A stretch of 64,000 bases of DNA from Ferrithrix thermotolerans DSM 19514 (GCA_945906305.1 CAMDQT010000008.1:1-64000); one strand, 5' to 3'; shown: positions 26,980-35,934, counted from the first letter of the stretch. The notes: generated by a model from the sequence alone, not told the origin. Numbers and translations are program-made.

Positions 26980-27594
26980 ATGCCCGAACCAACGGCGAAT
27001 ATCCGCTGGCATGCACCTGAGTTGACCCGCCCGGAGCGTTGGTCGCGTGCTGGCCATCGCGGTGCGACCGTGTGGTTCACCGGATTGTCCGGATCGGGCA
27101 AGTCCACGGTGGCCGCGGCGGTCGAACGGGCGCTGTTCGATGCCGGCCATGCCTCCTACCTGCTCGATGGGGACAACGTCCGTTTTGGACTCAATGCAGG
27201 GCTGGGCTTCTCACCGGAGGATCGGGACGAAAACGTGCGGCGGCTGTCGGAAGCGGCGGCGCTGTTCGCCGATGCCGGCCTGGTCTGTCTGGTGTCGGCC
27301 ATCAGCCCTTATCGCCACCAACGCGCCGCGGCGCGGGCGGCGCATGAGCGCGCCACGGTGGACTTCGTCGAGGTGTGGGTCGCTACTCCAATCGAGGAAT
27401 GCGAGCGTCGTGATCCCAAGGGTCTCTACCGCAAGGCCCGAAAGGGGGAGATCACCGGGTTCACCGGGATCGACGCCCCCTACGAGGCCCCTGAGGCGGC
27501 CGAACTGGTGATCGGCGAGCAGGAGACCCCACTTGCGGTGGTGGTTGACACGATCGTGCGGTTCCTGCACGAGCGAGCCATCCTCAGCCTCTGA
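26980..27594 (+). CDS. cysC: Adenylylsulfate (APS) kinase
   Basis: This 204-residue protein phosphorylates APS to PAPS, the sulfuryl donor for sulfotransferases. Motifs are canonical: P-loop WFTGLSGSGKST, LLDGDNVRFGLNAGLGFSPE, the ISPYRHQRAAAR arginine region and RRDPKGLYRKARKGEI followed by FTGIDAPYEAPE. The open frame reaches back to 26812, but the ATG at 26980 gives normal length. It is convergent with cysNC and overlaps its 3' end by 11 bases, within a strong stem-loop. Together with cysNC and cysD it supplies PAPS next to four sulfotransferase genes. Confidence 0.95.
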   Translation: MPEPTANIRWHAPELTRPERWSRAGHRGATVWFTGLSGSGKSTVAAAVERALFDAGHASYLLDGDNVRFGLNAGLGFSPEDRDENVRRLSEAAALFADAGLVCLVSAISPYRHQRAAARAAHERATVDFVEVWVATPIEECERRDPKGLYRKARKGEITGFTGIDAPYEAPEAAELVIGEQETPLAVVVDTIVRFLHERAILSL

Positions 27595-27606
27595 GAATGG
27601 CTCGCT
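27572..27606. terminator. Stem-loop formed by the converging ends of cysC and cysNC
   Basis: A 16-base-pair stem with one mismatch (27572-27587 with 27591-27606) and a CCT loop spans both stop codons. Each arm encodes the RAIL-containing end of an APS kinase on its own strand. It has no U-tract but could act as a bidirectional transcription barrier. Confidence 0.6.
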
Positions 27607-29521
27607 GCCGCAGTAGAGCGACAATCTGCTCCACACAGGCTGCAGTGTCCCGTTCCACCGTGTCCAACGTCAGATCGGCGTCCGTTGGACGGTCATAGGT
27701 GGCTGACACTCCGGGGAATTGCGGGATGTCGCCACGATCGGCGGCCTCGTAGAGACCCTCCTGGTCTCGTGCTCGGCAGACCTCGAGCGGGGTGTCGACG
27801 AACACCTCGATGAACCGATCGCGGCCGATCAGCTCGCGGGCGCGTTCGCGCACGTTGGACTTGGGCGCGGCGAGGGCACAGATGGCGATGATGCCCTGAT
27901 CGTTGAGAAGACGGGCGATCTCTGCGGTTCGTCGGGCGTTCTCGGAGCGTTCCTGGGCACTGAAGCCGAGATCGCGGCTGATACCGAGACGCATGTTCTC
28001 GCCGTCGAGACGGACCGTCGTCCATCCTGCGTCGAACAACGTTCGCTCGAGCGCACGAGCGATGGTGGTCTTGCCGGCCGCGGTGAGCCCGGTGAGGAAC
28101 ACCGTGGCGCCGACCTGGTTGAGCCGACGCTGTCGCTCGTCGGTGTCGATGGAACTCGAACGACCGGTCAGTCGCCGGTTCGGGGTGGCGTCCCACGCGT
28201 CGATGGAGGGCAACAACATGCCGGCGGCGACCGTGGCGTTGGTCAGGCGGTCGACGAGGATGAACGAGCCGGTGGTCCGATTCTCCTCATACCCATCGAA
28301 GAGCAGTTCGCGGTCAGCGTGCAGCGTGCACAACGCGATGTCGTTCAGGACGAGATTCTCGGCGGGGACCCTTTCGAGCGTGGTGATGTCGATGCGGTGC
28401 TCGATGCTTTCGATCGTGGCGTTCGAATAGCGGTTGTTGTGCATCATGAGGAACGAGCGGCCCGGCGTCACTTCGTCCTCGGCCATCCACACGATGTTGG
28501 CTTGTACCGCATGGCCTCGGGCCAACACGGCGCCCTGGTGCACGATCACGTCTCCCCGGGAAGCGTCGACTTCGTCGGCCAAGGTGAGGATGACTGATCG
28601 CCCCGGACCCGCCTCGGCCAGATCCCCGTCGAAGGTCACGATGCGTTCAACGGTGGTGCTGACCCCCGAGGGCACGACCTCGACTAGATCGCCGGGTCGG
28701 ACGATGCCCGACGCAATAGTGCCGGCGTAGCCCCGAAAGTCGAGATCGGGCCGAACCACGAGCTGGACCGGGAAGCGGAGCTGTTCCACGTCGCGTTGGG
28801 GCCGTAGCTCGACGTGTTCGAGGTGTTCCATCAGCGTTGGACCGTGGTACCAGTCCATGGCCGCGGACCGGTCCACGACGTTGTCGCCGTTGAGCGCCGA
28901 CATGGGAATGAACAACGGATCGGTGATGCCGACCTGGTTGGCGATCTCGCTCTGGTAGGCCGCACTGATCGTGTCGAACACTTCTTGGGACCAACCGCAG
29001 AGGTCCATCTTGTTGATGGCCACGACCACCTGTCCGATGCCGAGCAAGGCGGCGATGGAGCTGTGTCGACGGGTCTGGGGCAGCAGAGCTTTGCGGGCGT
29101 CGATGAGGATAATTGCCAGGTCGCAGGTCGATGCGCCGGTCACCATGTTCCGCGTGTACTGCTCGTGCCCGGGGGTGTCCGCGATGATGAATTTGCGTTT
29201 GGACGTCGAGAAGTAGCGGTAGGCGACGTCGATGGTGATGCCCTGCTCACGCTCCGCCTTCAGGCCGTCCATGAGCAAGGCCAGATCGACCTGCTCGCCG
29301 GCGTGACCGTGGCTCGCCGAGTCTTTGGCCACCGCCGCCAACTGGTCTTCGTAGAGCAGTTTCGAGTCGTAAAGAAGGCGGCCGATGAGGGTGGACTTGC
29401 CGTCGTCGACCGAGCCGCAGGTGAGCAGCCGCAGCAGGTCCTTGCTCTCGTGCTCCTTGAGATAGGCAATGATGTCCGTCGCGATCAGATCGGACTGGTG
29501 GGTACCACCGGAACTCGACAT
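27584..29521 (-). CDS. cysNC: Bifunctional sulfate adenylyltransferase large subunit/APS kinase
   Basis: The 645-residue protein fuses a GTPase of the CysN type to an APS kinase domain. GTPase motifs are GSVDDGKSTLIGRLLYDSK, DTPGHEQYTRNMVTGAS and VAINKMDLCGW, followed by EF-Tu-like beta barrels to about residue 440. The kinase domain (about 470-645) keeps a P-loop (GLTAAGKTT) but deviates at usually fixed sites, with LDGENMRLGI and ARDQEGLYEAADRGDI in place of LDGDN and DPKGLYKKAR. With CysD it makes APS using GTP hydrolysis. The ATG overlaps the cysD stop by one base. The upstream-extended frame lies within cysD. Confidence 0.95.
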   Translation of the reverse strand: MSSSGGTHQSDLIATDIIAYLKEHESKDLLRLLTCGSVDDGKSTLIGRLLYDSKLLYEDQLAAVAKDSASHGHAGEQVDLALLMDGLKAEREQGITIDVAYRYFSTSKRKFIIADTPGHEQYTRNMVTGASTCDLAIILIDARKALLPQTRRHSSIAALLGIGQVVVAINKMDLCGWSQEVFDTISAAYQSEIANQVGITDPLFIPMSALNGDNVVDRSAAMDWYHGPTLMEHLEHVELRPQRDVEQLRFPVQLVVRPDLDFRGYAGTIASGIVRPGDLVEVVPSGVSTTVERIVTFDGDLAEAGPGRSVILTLADEVDASRGDVIVHQGAVLARGHAVQANIVWMAEDEVTPGRSFLMMHNNRYSNATIESIEHRIDITTLERVPAENLVLNDIALCTLHADRELLFDGYEENRTTGSFILVDRLTNATVAAGMLLPSIDAWDATPNRRLTGRSSSIDTDERQRRLNQVGATVFLTGLTAAGKTTIARALERTLFDAGWTTVRLDGENMRLGISRDLGFSAQERSENARRTAEIARLLNDQGIIAICALAAPKSNVRERARELIGRDRFIEVFVDTPLEVCRARDQEGLYEAADRGDIPQFPGVSATYDRPTDADLTLDTVERDTAACVEQIVALLRQRAILRG

Positions 29522-30459
29522 CAGAAGTACCCTTCCCGCTTCTTTTCTTCCATGGACCCGGATTGGTCGTAGTCGATGACGCGGCCCTCTCGCTCGGAGC
29601 GGGTGGCCAGCAACATCTCCTGGATGATGTCGGGCAGGGTCTGCGCCGTGGACTCGACGGCTCCGGAGAGGGGATAGCACCCAAGGGTGCGGAATCGGAT
29701 GGATCGCATTTCCGGTTGTTCGCCCTCCTCGAAGCGGAAACGGTCGTCATCGATCATGATGAGGTTGCCGTCGCGCTGGACCACCGGACGCTCGGCGGCG
29801 TAGTACAGCGGCACGATCGGGATGTTCTCCAGCCAGATGTATTGCCAGATGTCGAGTTCGGTCCAGTTGCTCAGCGGGAACACCCGAATCGACTCGCCCT
29901 TGTGATGGCGTCCGTTGTACGCCCGCCACAGCTCGGGCCGCTGGTTCTTGGGGTCCCAGCGGTGGAACCGGTCGCGGAAGGAGAAGACCCGTTCCTTGGC
30001 CCGGGACTTCTCCTCGTCCCGACGGGCGCCACCGAACGCGGCGTCGAAGCCGTGCTGATCGAGCGCCTGCTTGAGGGCCTGCGTCTTCATCACGTCGGTG
30101 TAGTTCCGTGAGCCGTGGTCGAAGGGGTTGATGCCAGCGGCAATGCCCTCTTGGTTCGTGTGCACGATCAGGTCGAGACCGAGTTCGGCAACGGTGCGAT
30201 CCCGGAAACTGATCATGTCCCGAAATTTCCACGTCGTGTCGACGTGCAGCAACGGGAAGGGCAGGCGACCGGGCCAGAAGGCTTTTCGGGCCAGGTGGAG
30301 CATGACGGCAGAGTCTTTGCCGATCGAATACATCATGACCGGCTTGTCGAACTGAGCGACGACCTCGCGCATGATGTGGATGGCCTCGGCCTCAAGTTCC
30401 TCGAGGTGGGTGATGCGCACGGCGCCGGCGTGAGATACCGGCGGAGCCTCGGCAACCAT
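29521..30459 (-). CDS. cysD: Sulfate adenylyltransferase small subunit
   Basis: The 312-residue product is the ATP-pyrophosphatase subunit that forms APS from sulfate and ATP. The PP-loop [17 protein letters not shown] lies at about residues 45-61. [36 protein letters not shown] and [19 protein letters not shown] are strongly conserved CysD segments, and [14 protein letters not shown] and the C-terminal KREGYF complete the match. AGGAAG lies about six bases before the ATG. It heads the cysD-cysNC operon and is divergent from the first glycosyltransferase gene. No assimilatory APS/PAPS reductase accompanies it. Confidence 0.97.
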   Translation of the reverse strand: MVAEAPPVSHAGAVRITHLEELEAEAIHIMREVVAQFDKPVMMYSIGKDSAVMLHLARKAFWPGRLPFPLLHVDTTWKFRDMISFRDRTVAELGLDLIVHTNQEGIAAGINPFDHGSRNYTDVMKTQALKQALDQHGFDAAFGGARRDEEKSRAKERVFSFRDRFHRWDPKNQRPELWRAYNGRHHKGESIRVFPLSNWTELDIWQYIWLENIPIVPLYYAAERPVVQRDGNLIMIDDDRFRFEEGEQPEMRSIRFRTLGCYPLSGAVESTAQTLPDIIQEMLLATRSEREGRVIDYDQSGSMEEKKREGYF

Positions 30460-30704
30460 GAAGCTTCCTTTCTTGCAACAAAAGACTCGCCATCGGACAA
30501 GTGGCTCGACGGTGCAGGCCGTGTCGCCCCCACCATGGATTGACTCGAAGGTACCTTTTCAGGGGCAGGCAATCAGTGCGACGTTCATCCCATGCCGCAG
30601 AGTTGATGTCGTCATGCTACGGGTGGTCCGTTACTCTCCGTGAGGGTGGGCGCCAAAAAGAAGACCGATTTCCGGTCAGCAGGGGCTAGTTCGGACTGGT
30701 CGCA

Positions 30705-31931
30705 GTGAAGAGTCCTTATCGACCATCGGCTCCCTTTCGTCCCGGGGACGCGGAGTTGAACGTACTGGTGGTCTCGCCGCCAGCACCGGTGTGGGGTGCG
30801 CAGCTCTACCTTCTCGACCAGGTCGAGCCACTGCGCTCGCGCGCTATCACCCTGACGCTGGCGAGCCCGGCCGATTCGCCCTTCGCTGAGGAGTGGGTGG
30901 CTCGTGGCTGGCCCATGGTCGAGTTGCCGTTACGCCTGCACGGTGGGCTGCGCCACGCCCCTGGCAGCGATCGTCGGGCCAGCCCAGGGGGTCTGTGCCT
31001 CGACGCGGTGGCGATGGTTCGCTCTGCCGCCCGCCTGGCCCGAACCGGACGACATTTCGACCTGTTGCACTCCTACTCGTTGCGGTCCCATCTCGAGGTC
31101 GCGTTGGCCGGACACCTCTCTCGGCGCCCATCGGTACTCGATCTGGTGAACATCGTTCGACCGGGTGTCGGCCGCCACGTGCTGCGCGGCATCGCCCGCA
31201 TGGCGTCGCTGACCGTGGCCAACTCCGCCGCCACTGCCGCGGTGGTGGGTTCCCGGGCGAGGGTCAGGGTGATCCAGCCGGGGATCGACCTGCATCGCTT
31301 CGCCCCCGGCGCGCCCGAACCGGGTCTACGTGAAGAGTTGACGGCGGACCCTTCGGCTCCGCTGGTGGCGATCATCGGGCGCCTCGATGTGCGCAAAGGC
31401 ATCCAAGTCTTGCTTGAGGCCATGGCGCGCCTGGGCGGTTCCGCCGCGGCAGCGCACCTCGTGGTGGTCGGTGATGCCGGAACCGGACCGCCGGAGTTCG
31501 CCGAGCAGTTACGGCGTAACGGTGAGGCCTTGTTGGGGGAGCGGGTGCGCTTTGTGGGACGACGATCTGACGTGCCGCAAATTCTCAGGACGGTGGACGT
31601 GATGGTCAACGCCTCCAGGGCCGAACCGTTCGGCCTGAGCGTCTTGGAGGCCCAGGCCTGTGGCACGGTGGTGATCGGCACGAATGCCGGGGGTATCCCC
31701 GAGTTCGTCGAAGATGGGGTGACCGGGCTGCTGGTGGCCCCCTTCGAGGTCGCCCCGATGGTGGCCGCGCTCGAACGAGTGTTCGCTGAGCCGGCGCTGG
31801 TCGAGTCGATGAGGGCCGAGGCGTTACAGCGGGCTCATCCGGCGCGCGGTCTCGAAGCCCAATACGACGAGCTGGCGGCGGTTTACCACTCCGTCGCCGG
31901 GCGATCAGTCAGGCCTTCAGCAGGCCGTTGA
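30705..31931 (+). CDS. GT-B glycosyltransferase (family 4-like)
   Basis: This product of 408 residues has the two Rossmann halves of a retaining GT4 enzyme. The N-terminal acceptor half includes LNVLVVSPPAPVWGAQLYLL and DLLHSYSLRSHLEVALAGH. The C-terminal donor half includes VAIIGRLDVRKGIQVLLEAM and the EX7E-type region SRAEPFGLSVLEAQACGTVV, then GTNAGGIPEFVEDGVTGLLV. It probably adds one sugar to a lipid-linked repeat unit. It starts with GTG and shares 15 bases at its end with a convergent secreted-protein gene. It is the first glycosyltransferase after the PAPS genes. Confidence 0.88.
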   Translation: MKSPYRPSAPFRPGDAELNVLVVSPPAPVWGAQLYLLDQVEPLRSRAITLTLASPADSPFAEEWVARGWPMVELPLRLHGGLRHAPGSDRRASPGGLCLDAVAMVRSAARLARTGRHFDLLHSYSLRSHLEVALAGHLSRRPSVLDLVNIVRPGVGRHVLRGIARMASLTVANSAATAAVVGSRARVRVIQPGIDLHRFAPGAPEPGLREELTADPSAPLVAIIGRLDVRKGIQVLLEAMARLGGSAAAAHLVVVGDAGTGPPEFAEQLRRNGEALLGERVRFVGRRSDVPQILRTVDVMVNASRAEPFGLSVLEAQACGTVVIGTNAGGIPEFVEDGVTGLLVAPFEVAPMVAALERVFAEPALVESMRAEALQRAHPARGLEAQYDELAAVYHSVAGRSVRPSAGR

Positions 31932-32603
31932 CCAAGCCGTCGGGCAACCTGTCCAGCTGGTCGGTGGCGTCAGGGTGCGGCCTTGGCTCACCATGATGAA
32001 GTCGATTGTCAGGTTGAACGGCACGTGGGTGTCGATGTCCGGTAGCTGATAACAGGTCGTGGCGCAGCTTTTGGTGTACATCAACTTGCCGGTGATGGGG
32101 TCCTTCAGCAGCGGACGGATGTCCGAGGCCTGCTTGGTGTAATCCCACGTACCGCCCTTCTTCCACCAGCTACCGAAGTTGCCGATGTCGAAGTAGTAGG
32201 TCCCGTTGGTGGTGATCGGCGCTTTGCTTCCGGAGGAACAGGTTTCCCAGTAAAACTTGATCGTCGGTATACCGGGACCCTGGCGATGGCGCCACATGCA
32301 GATATGGACCCACAACGCTTTGGTTGAGGGCTTGCCCGATACGACGACTCGCAGGTACGACTTGCCCTCGCGGTAGTTGGCTGGTGTGAGGTAATTCAGC
32401 GGTTGGTTGAGGACCGGCCAGATGTACTGGTCCTTTCTAGCGATGCCGTTTACCGCGAAGATCGTCCGTTGCGTTTCCGCCGCTGCCGGGGTGATTGCGG
32501 CCGTAGGAGGAGATTCGGCTTGCGCCGCTGCCGCCGGGAACAGCACCGGTGCGAGCAGGACAGTGCCTAGCAATACGCGCGTCAAGAACGGTCGAAGTTT
32601 CAT
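31917..32603 (-). CDS. Secreted protein with a GH26-associated C-terminal-type domain
   Basis: The 228-residue protein has a Sec signal peptide (MKLRPFLTRVLLGTVLLAPV with AAAAQA before the likely cut). Residues from about 80 on, including LWVHICMWRH, GNFGSWWKK and DIRPLLKDPITGKL followed by a CATTC pair, resemble the C-terminal domain of the GH26-like protein encoded at 44961-46625. This suggests a free-standing carbohydrate-associated module. The last ~20 residues (TLTPPTSWTGCPTAWSTAC) look less natural than the neighbouring frame, so a frameshift near 31975 is possible. It is convergent with the first glycosyltransferase gene. Confidence 0.7.
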   Translation of the reverse strand: MKLRPFLTRVLLGTVLLAPVLFPAAAAQAESPPTAAITPAAAETQRTIFAVNGIARKDQYIWPVLNQPLNYLTPANYREGKSYLRVVVSGKPSTKALWVHICMWRHRQGPGIPTIKFYWETCSSGSKAPITTNGTYYFDIGNFGSWWKKGGTWDYTKQASDIRPLLKDPITGKLMYTKSCATTCYQLPDIDTHVPFNLTIDFIMVSQGRTLTPPTSWTGCPTAWSTAC

Positions 32604-32735
32604 CCGCCACCTTCGTGTTGCGACTACCCCGCCAAAGGGTTTCCTGCCTTGACGCTATACCACGCTGGGAGGGTTTTCAATCGCTTGATGTGGTGAATGT
32701 GCCGGTGGGGTGGGGCGTGATTGGCTGAGTACAAC

Positions 32736-32755
32736 GGCCCGGTAAAGGCCGGGCC
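32736..32755. other. Intergenic 7-bp hairpin
   Basis: GGCCCGG (32736-32742) pairs perfectly with CCGGGCC (32749-32755) around a six-base loop. It lies 47 bases before the first sulfotransferase gene, in the divergent gap with the secreted-protein gene. There is no U-tract, so a terminator is unlikely. It may be a leader hairpin or protein site. Confidence 0.35.
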
Positions 32756-32802
32756 AACCGCCCGTAGGATGACCGGCGTGACCTTGCTCGAGGCGGTGGC
32801 CC

Positions 32803-33699
32803 ATGGTGCCTGACTTCCTCGTGGTGCCTGACTTTTTCGTCATCGGCGCCTACCGCTGTGGCACCACGTCGTTGTACCGGTCGCTGCGCCAGCACCCGCA
32901 AGTCTTCCTGCCGCTGGAGAAGGAACCGAACTTCTTCGCCGTGGATGGCAACCCCGAAGCCGGGGCCGTGCTGCGCTCTCGCAGCACGGTGACGCCCTCC
33001 GACTACCACGCGCTGTATGCGAGCGCATCGCCCGGCCAGAAGACCGGTGACATCTCACCAGAGTATTTGCGCAACCCGCGGGTGGCCTCCCGCCTCGCTG
33101 AGGTCGCGCCTCGCGCACCACTCGTAGCGGTGTTGCGCAACCCGATTGAACGGGCCTGGTCGGACTACCTGTTGCATGTACGTGACGGCGACGAGCCGTG
33201 CGATCTGTTGCGAGATGCCTTGGCCCAGCAGGCGCAACGCCAACAAGTCGAGCATCGTGGCGGCCATTATCTCGATTCGGGGTTCTACGCGACGCAATTG
33301 GCTCGCTACTTCGCACTGTTCCCTCGAAACCAGATCCAGGTGCATCTCTTCGAGGAGCTGATGCAAGACCGTCAGACCGTATTGGCCCAGATGTTTCGTC
33401 ACATCGGTGTCGACGCCGCCTTCGTGCCGGAGCCCGAGCCGGCGGTGAATGTCTCGGGAATTCCCGACTCGAAGGGGCTCGCCTGGGTCTTGCGCGCCCG
33501 CAAGGTAGTCCGGCCGCTGGTCAACCGCGGGGTGATCGAGCGGGCCCGCCCGGCCTGGGAGCGTTTCCTTAACCGGCGGCTTCGCCGCCCTGCTCTCGAG
33601 CAGGAGGATTGGGATTTGCTCGCGGGTATCTTCCGCGACGACGTGCTGCGGCTGGGCGATCTACTCAACCGTGATCTTTCCAACTGGCTGGTGAGGTAA
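32803..33699 (+). CDS. Sulfotransferase (PAPS-dependent, family 1/3-like)
   Basis: The 298-residue protein carries the 5'-phosphosulfate loop FFVIGAYRCGTTSLYRSLRQ near residues 10-29 and LPLEKEPNFFAVD. The 3'-phosphate strand is LVAVLRNPIERAWSDYLLHV. HYLDSGFYATQLARYFALFP matches bacterial heparan-type sulfotransferases. It would transfer sulfate from PAPS to a sugar hydroxyl. It is the first gene of a tight run reaching the second glycosyltransferase pair. The ATG has GAGG upstream. A GTG seven codons later is an alternative start. The acceptor is unknown. Confidence 0.9.
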   Translation: MVPDFLVVPDFFVIGAYRCGTTSLYRSLRQHPQVFLPLEKEPNFFAVDGNPEAGAVLRSRSTVTPSDYHALYASASPGQKTGDISPEYLRNPRVASRLAEVAPRAPLVAVLRNPIERAWSDYLLHVRDGDEPCDLLRDALAQQAQRQQVEHRGGHYLDSGFYATQLARYFALFPRNQIQVHLFEELMQDRQTVLAQMFRHIGVDAAFVPEPEPAVNVSGIPDSKGLAWVLRARKVVRPLVNRGVIERARPAWERFLNRRLRRPALEQEDWDLLAGIFRDDVLRLGDLLNRDLSNWLVR

Positions 33700-33703
33700 C
33701 CAC

Positions 33704-34327
33704 ATGTTGCTGTCAGAGCAGCACAACTACATCTACGTCCATGTGTACAAGGTCGCCGGACAGTCCGTGAAGCTCGCCTTGCGCCGCCATCATTATCGCT
33801 ACTTGCCTGGGTTGCGCACGCCGTTGTCCCACGTGTTGGAGTCGCCGCAGGCCTACACGTTCCGCAGCGTTGAAGCCCACGCCACCGCGACGCAACTACG
33901 TGACTGGTTGGGTCAGGAGAAGTGGGACCGTCTTTATTCGTTCTCCTTCGTGCGCAATCCGTGGGATTGGCAGGTTTCGCTGTACCACTTCATTCAGAAG
34001 AACAAGTTCAACTACCAGCGGCGCATGGTCTCCTCGATGTCATTTGATGAGTACATCCGCTGGCGGGTCCAGGAGGATCTGCACCTCCAGAAGGATTTCA
34101 TCTACGACCGCCACGGCGAGAAGCTCGTGGACTTCGTCGGTCGATACGAGAACCTTGGCGAGGACTTCCAGACGGTGTGCCGCCAGATCGGCGTGAAGGC
34201 CGAACTACCCCATGTGAACGCCAGTTCTCACGCCACGTTCCGTAGTTACTACAACGACACGACTGCGTCCCTGATCGCCGAGGCATTCGCGGCGGATATA
34301 GACGCCTTCGGTTATAAGTTCGAGTAG
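33704..34327 (+). CDS. Sulfotransferase family 2-like protein
   Basis: This 207-residue product resembles the compact carbohydrate sulfotransferases (Sulfotransfer_2, chondroitin/heparan 2-O type). YIYVHVYKVAGQSVKLALRR holds the PAPS 5'-phosphosulfate loop, and YSFSFVRNPWDWQVSLYHFI holds the 3'-phosphate arginine and serine. FDEYIRWRVQEDLHLQKDFI and VGRYENLGEDFQTVC follow in the expected order. It begins five bases after the previous sulfotransferase, so the two are probably co-translated and act on one polymer. Confidence 0.88.
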   Translation: MLLSEQHNYIYVHVYKVAGQSVKLALRRHHYRYLPGLRTPLSHVLESPQAYTFRSVEAHATATQLRDWLGQEKWDRLYSFSFVRNPWDWQVSLYHFIQKNKFNYQRRMVSSMSFDEYIRWRVQEDLHLQKDFIYDRHGEKLVDFVGRYENLGEDFQTVCRQIGVKAELPHVNASSHATFRSYYNDTTASLIAEAFAADIDAFGYKFE

Positions 34328-34338
34328 CGGTTCTGCCG

Positions 34339-35934
34339 ATGAGCATTCTTGTGCCAACCTCCGTCGATGGCCCGCCTGAAGGCGACGATGCAAGCGTCTC
34401 GCCGCTCGACGTTCTCATCGCGCCTCTCGATCAACGAGGCCCGGCGATAGGTAGCGCGGTGCGTTGGGTGGCCTCGGTGCAGGGTGGATCCCAGGTCATC
34501 CGGCTACTTGGAACCATCGGGCTGGCACGTCTGCTGACGCCGGCCGACTTCGGCCTGGTCTCGTTGGTGATGGTGATCACCAACATGGTCGAACGAGTTC
34601 TCGGTGACACTGGGACCACATCCGCGTTGATACGCCACGACCATTTGACTCAACGCTTGGCCAGCACCGTGTTCTATTGGAACCTTGTAGTCGGGGCGGC
34701 GACCACGCTTCTGTTCGTCGTTGCCGCCCGGCCGATGGCGATGTTGCTCGGTGACCGCGACGCGGCAGGGGTGGCCCGGGTCATCGGTTGTCTGGCGCTG
34801 GTCAATGCCACCACCTATGTGCAGACCGGTCTGTTTCGGCGCACCTTGCAGTTCAAGCGCCTCGCTGGAATCAACATCGTGAATCTGACCGTGACCATGG
34901 GGTCCAGCCTCGGGCTCGCCGCCATGGGTTGGGGCGCCTGGGCCCTGGCCGTGGGCACCCTCACGGGAAGCGCGTCAGCGGCGATGGTGGTGTGGGTCTG
35001 GTCGGATTGGCGGCCGAGCCGTCATTTCGCCTGGATCGACCTCGAACCGATCCGAGGGTTCAGCGTTCGTCTCAGCGCTCAGAACCTCCTGAACTATTTC
35101 GCTCGGGTCGGGGACCGCTTCGTGGTCGGCCGCCTGCTCGGCGTGACCGACCTCGGTTACTACGGGATGGCGAATCGACTTATCAACTATCCGCTCATGG
35201 CGTGCACGCAAACTGGCCGTGAGGCGATCTACCCCAATCTGGTCCGGATCAAGCACGACGCGGCGGCGCTGCGGGTGATGTATCGGCGCACGCTCGCGGG
35301 AATCGCCTTGGTGATGTTGCCAATTTGCCTTACTACTGCCGCAGTGGCGGATCCCTTGGTCCACGTCGTACTGGGCGAGCTGTGGGTACCGGCAATTCCG
35401 CTGATCTCCATCGTTGCGGTGGTAGGTGCGTTGCAGTCGCTCACGGTGACCACGGGCCCGATCTACCTCGTATTGGGTCGGGTCGATCTGTTGCTGCGCT
35501 GGAGCATCATCAGCTGCGTGGTGTTGCTTTTGGGCTATCTGGCCGGGGCGCACTGGGGTGTGACGGGGGTCGGTTTGGGCTACCTAGGTGGCACCGTCGT
35601 GCTCGCCTACCCCGCGTTTCGGATTCCCCTGCGGCTTATCGATGCCCGTCCGTCCTATTTGTTCGGGGCGCTGCTCGGTCCGGTGGCCTGCGCCGCTGCC
35701 GGGTCCGCCGCCGCCTACCTTTCGGTGCGTGCGTTCGCCGCCGCCGGACGGCCCGATTGGGTCACCCTGCTGGCCGGGGTTGGGATCTCTGGTGTCGTGA
35801 CCGGCGCGGCGTTGCTGTTGGTCCGACCCGAGGCATTACGCGACGCCTGGGCGGTGGCGACGAGCCGACGTGGCCCGTCACGATCGAGTCGAATGGCAGC
35901 GACGCCCGAGCAGAAAGATTCTGACAAGCGGTGA
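34339..35934 (+). CDS. Wzx-type polysaccharide flippase (MATE/MOP superfamily)
   Basis: The 531-residue protein is highly hydrophobic, with about 12-14 membrane helices in two bundles. LIRLLGTIGLARLLTPADFGLVSL at the start is the usual opening of polysaccharide transporters, and FVVGRLLGVTDLGYYGMANRL is the mid-protein signature. It would flip lipid-linked repeat units to the outer face of the membrane. A ~30-residue polar tail (SRRGPSRSSRMAAT) ends the protein. Its stop overlaps the next glycosyltransferase start by GTGA. Confidence 0.88.
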   Translation: MSILVPTSVDGPPEGDDASVSPLDVLIAPLDQRGPAIGSAVRWVASVQGGSQVIRLLGTIGLARLLTPADFGLVSLVMVITNMVERVLGDTGTTSALIRHDHLTQRLASTVFYWNLVVGAATTLLFVVAARPMAMLLGDRDAAGVARVIGCLALVNATTYVQTGLFRRTLQFKRLAGINIVNLTVTMGSSLGLAAMGWGAWALAVGTLTGSASAAMVVWVWSDWRPSRHFAWIDLEPIRGFSVRLSAQNLLNYFARVGDRFVVGRLLGVTDLGYYGMANRLINYPLMACTQTGREAIYPNLVRIKHDAAALRVMYRRTLAGIALVMLPICLTTAAVADPLVHVVLGELWVPAIPLISIVAVVGALQSLTVTTGPIYLVLGRVDLLLRWSIISCVVLLLGYLAGAHWGVTGVGLGYLGGTVVLAYPAFRIPLRLIDARPSYLFGALLGPVACAAAGSAAAYLSVRAFAAAGRPDWVTLLAGVGISGVVTGAALLLVRPEALRDAWAVATSRRGPSRSSRMAATPEQKDSDKR

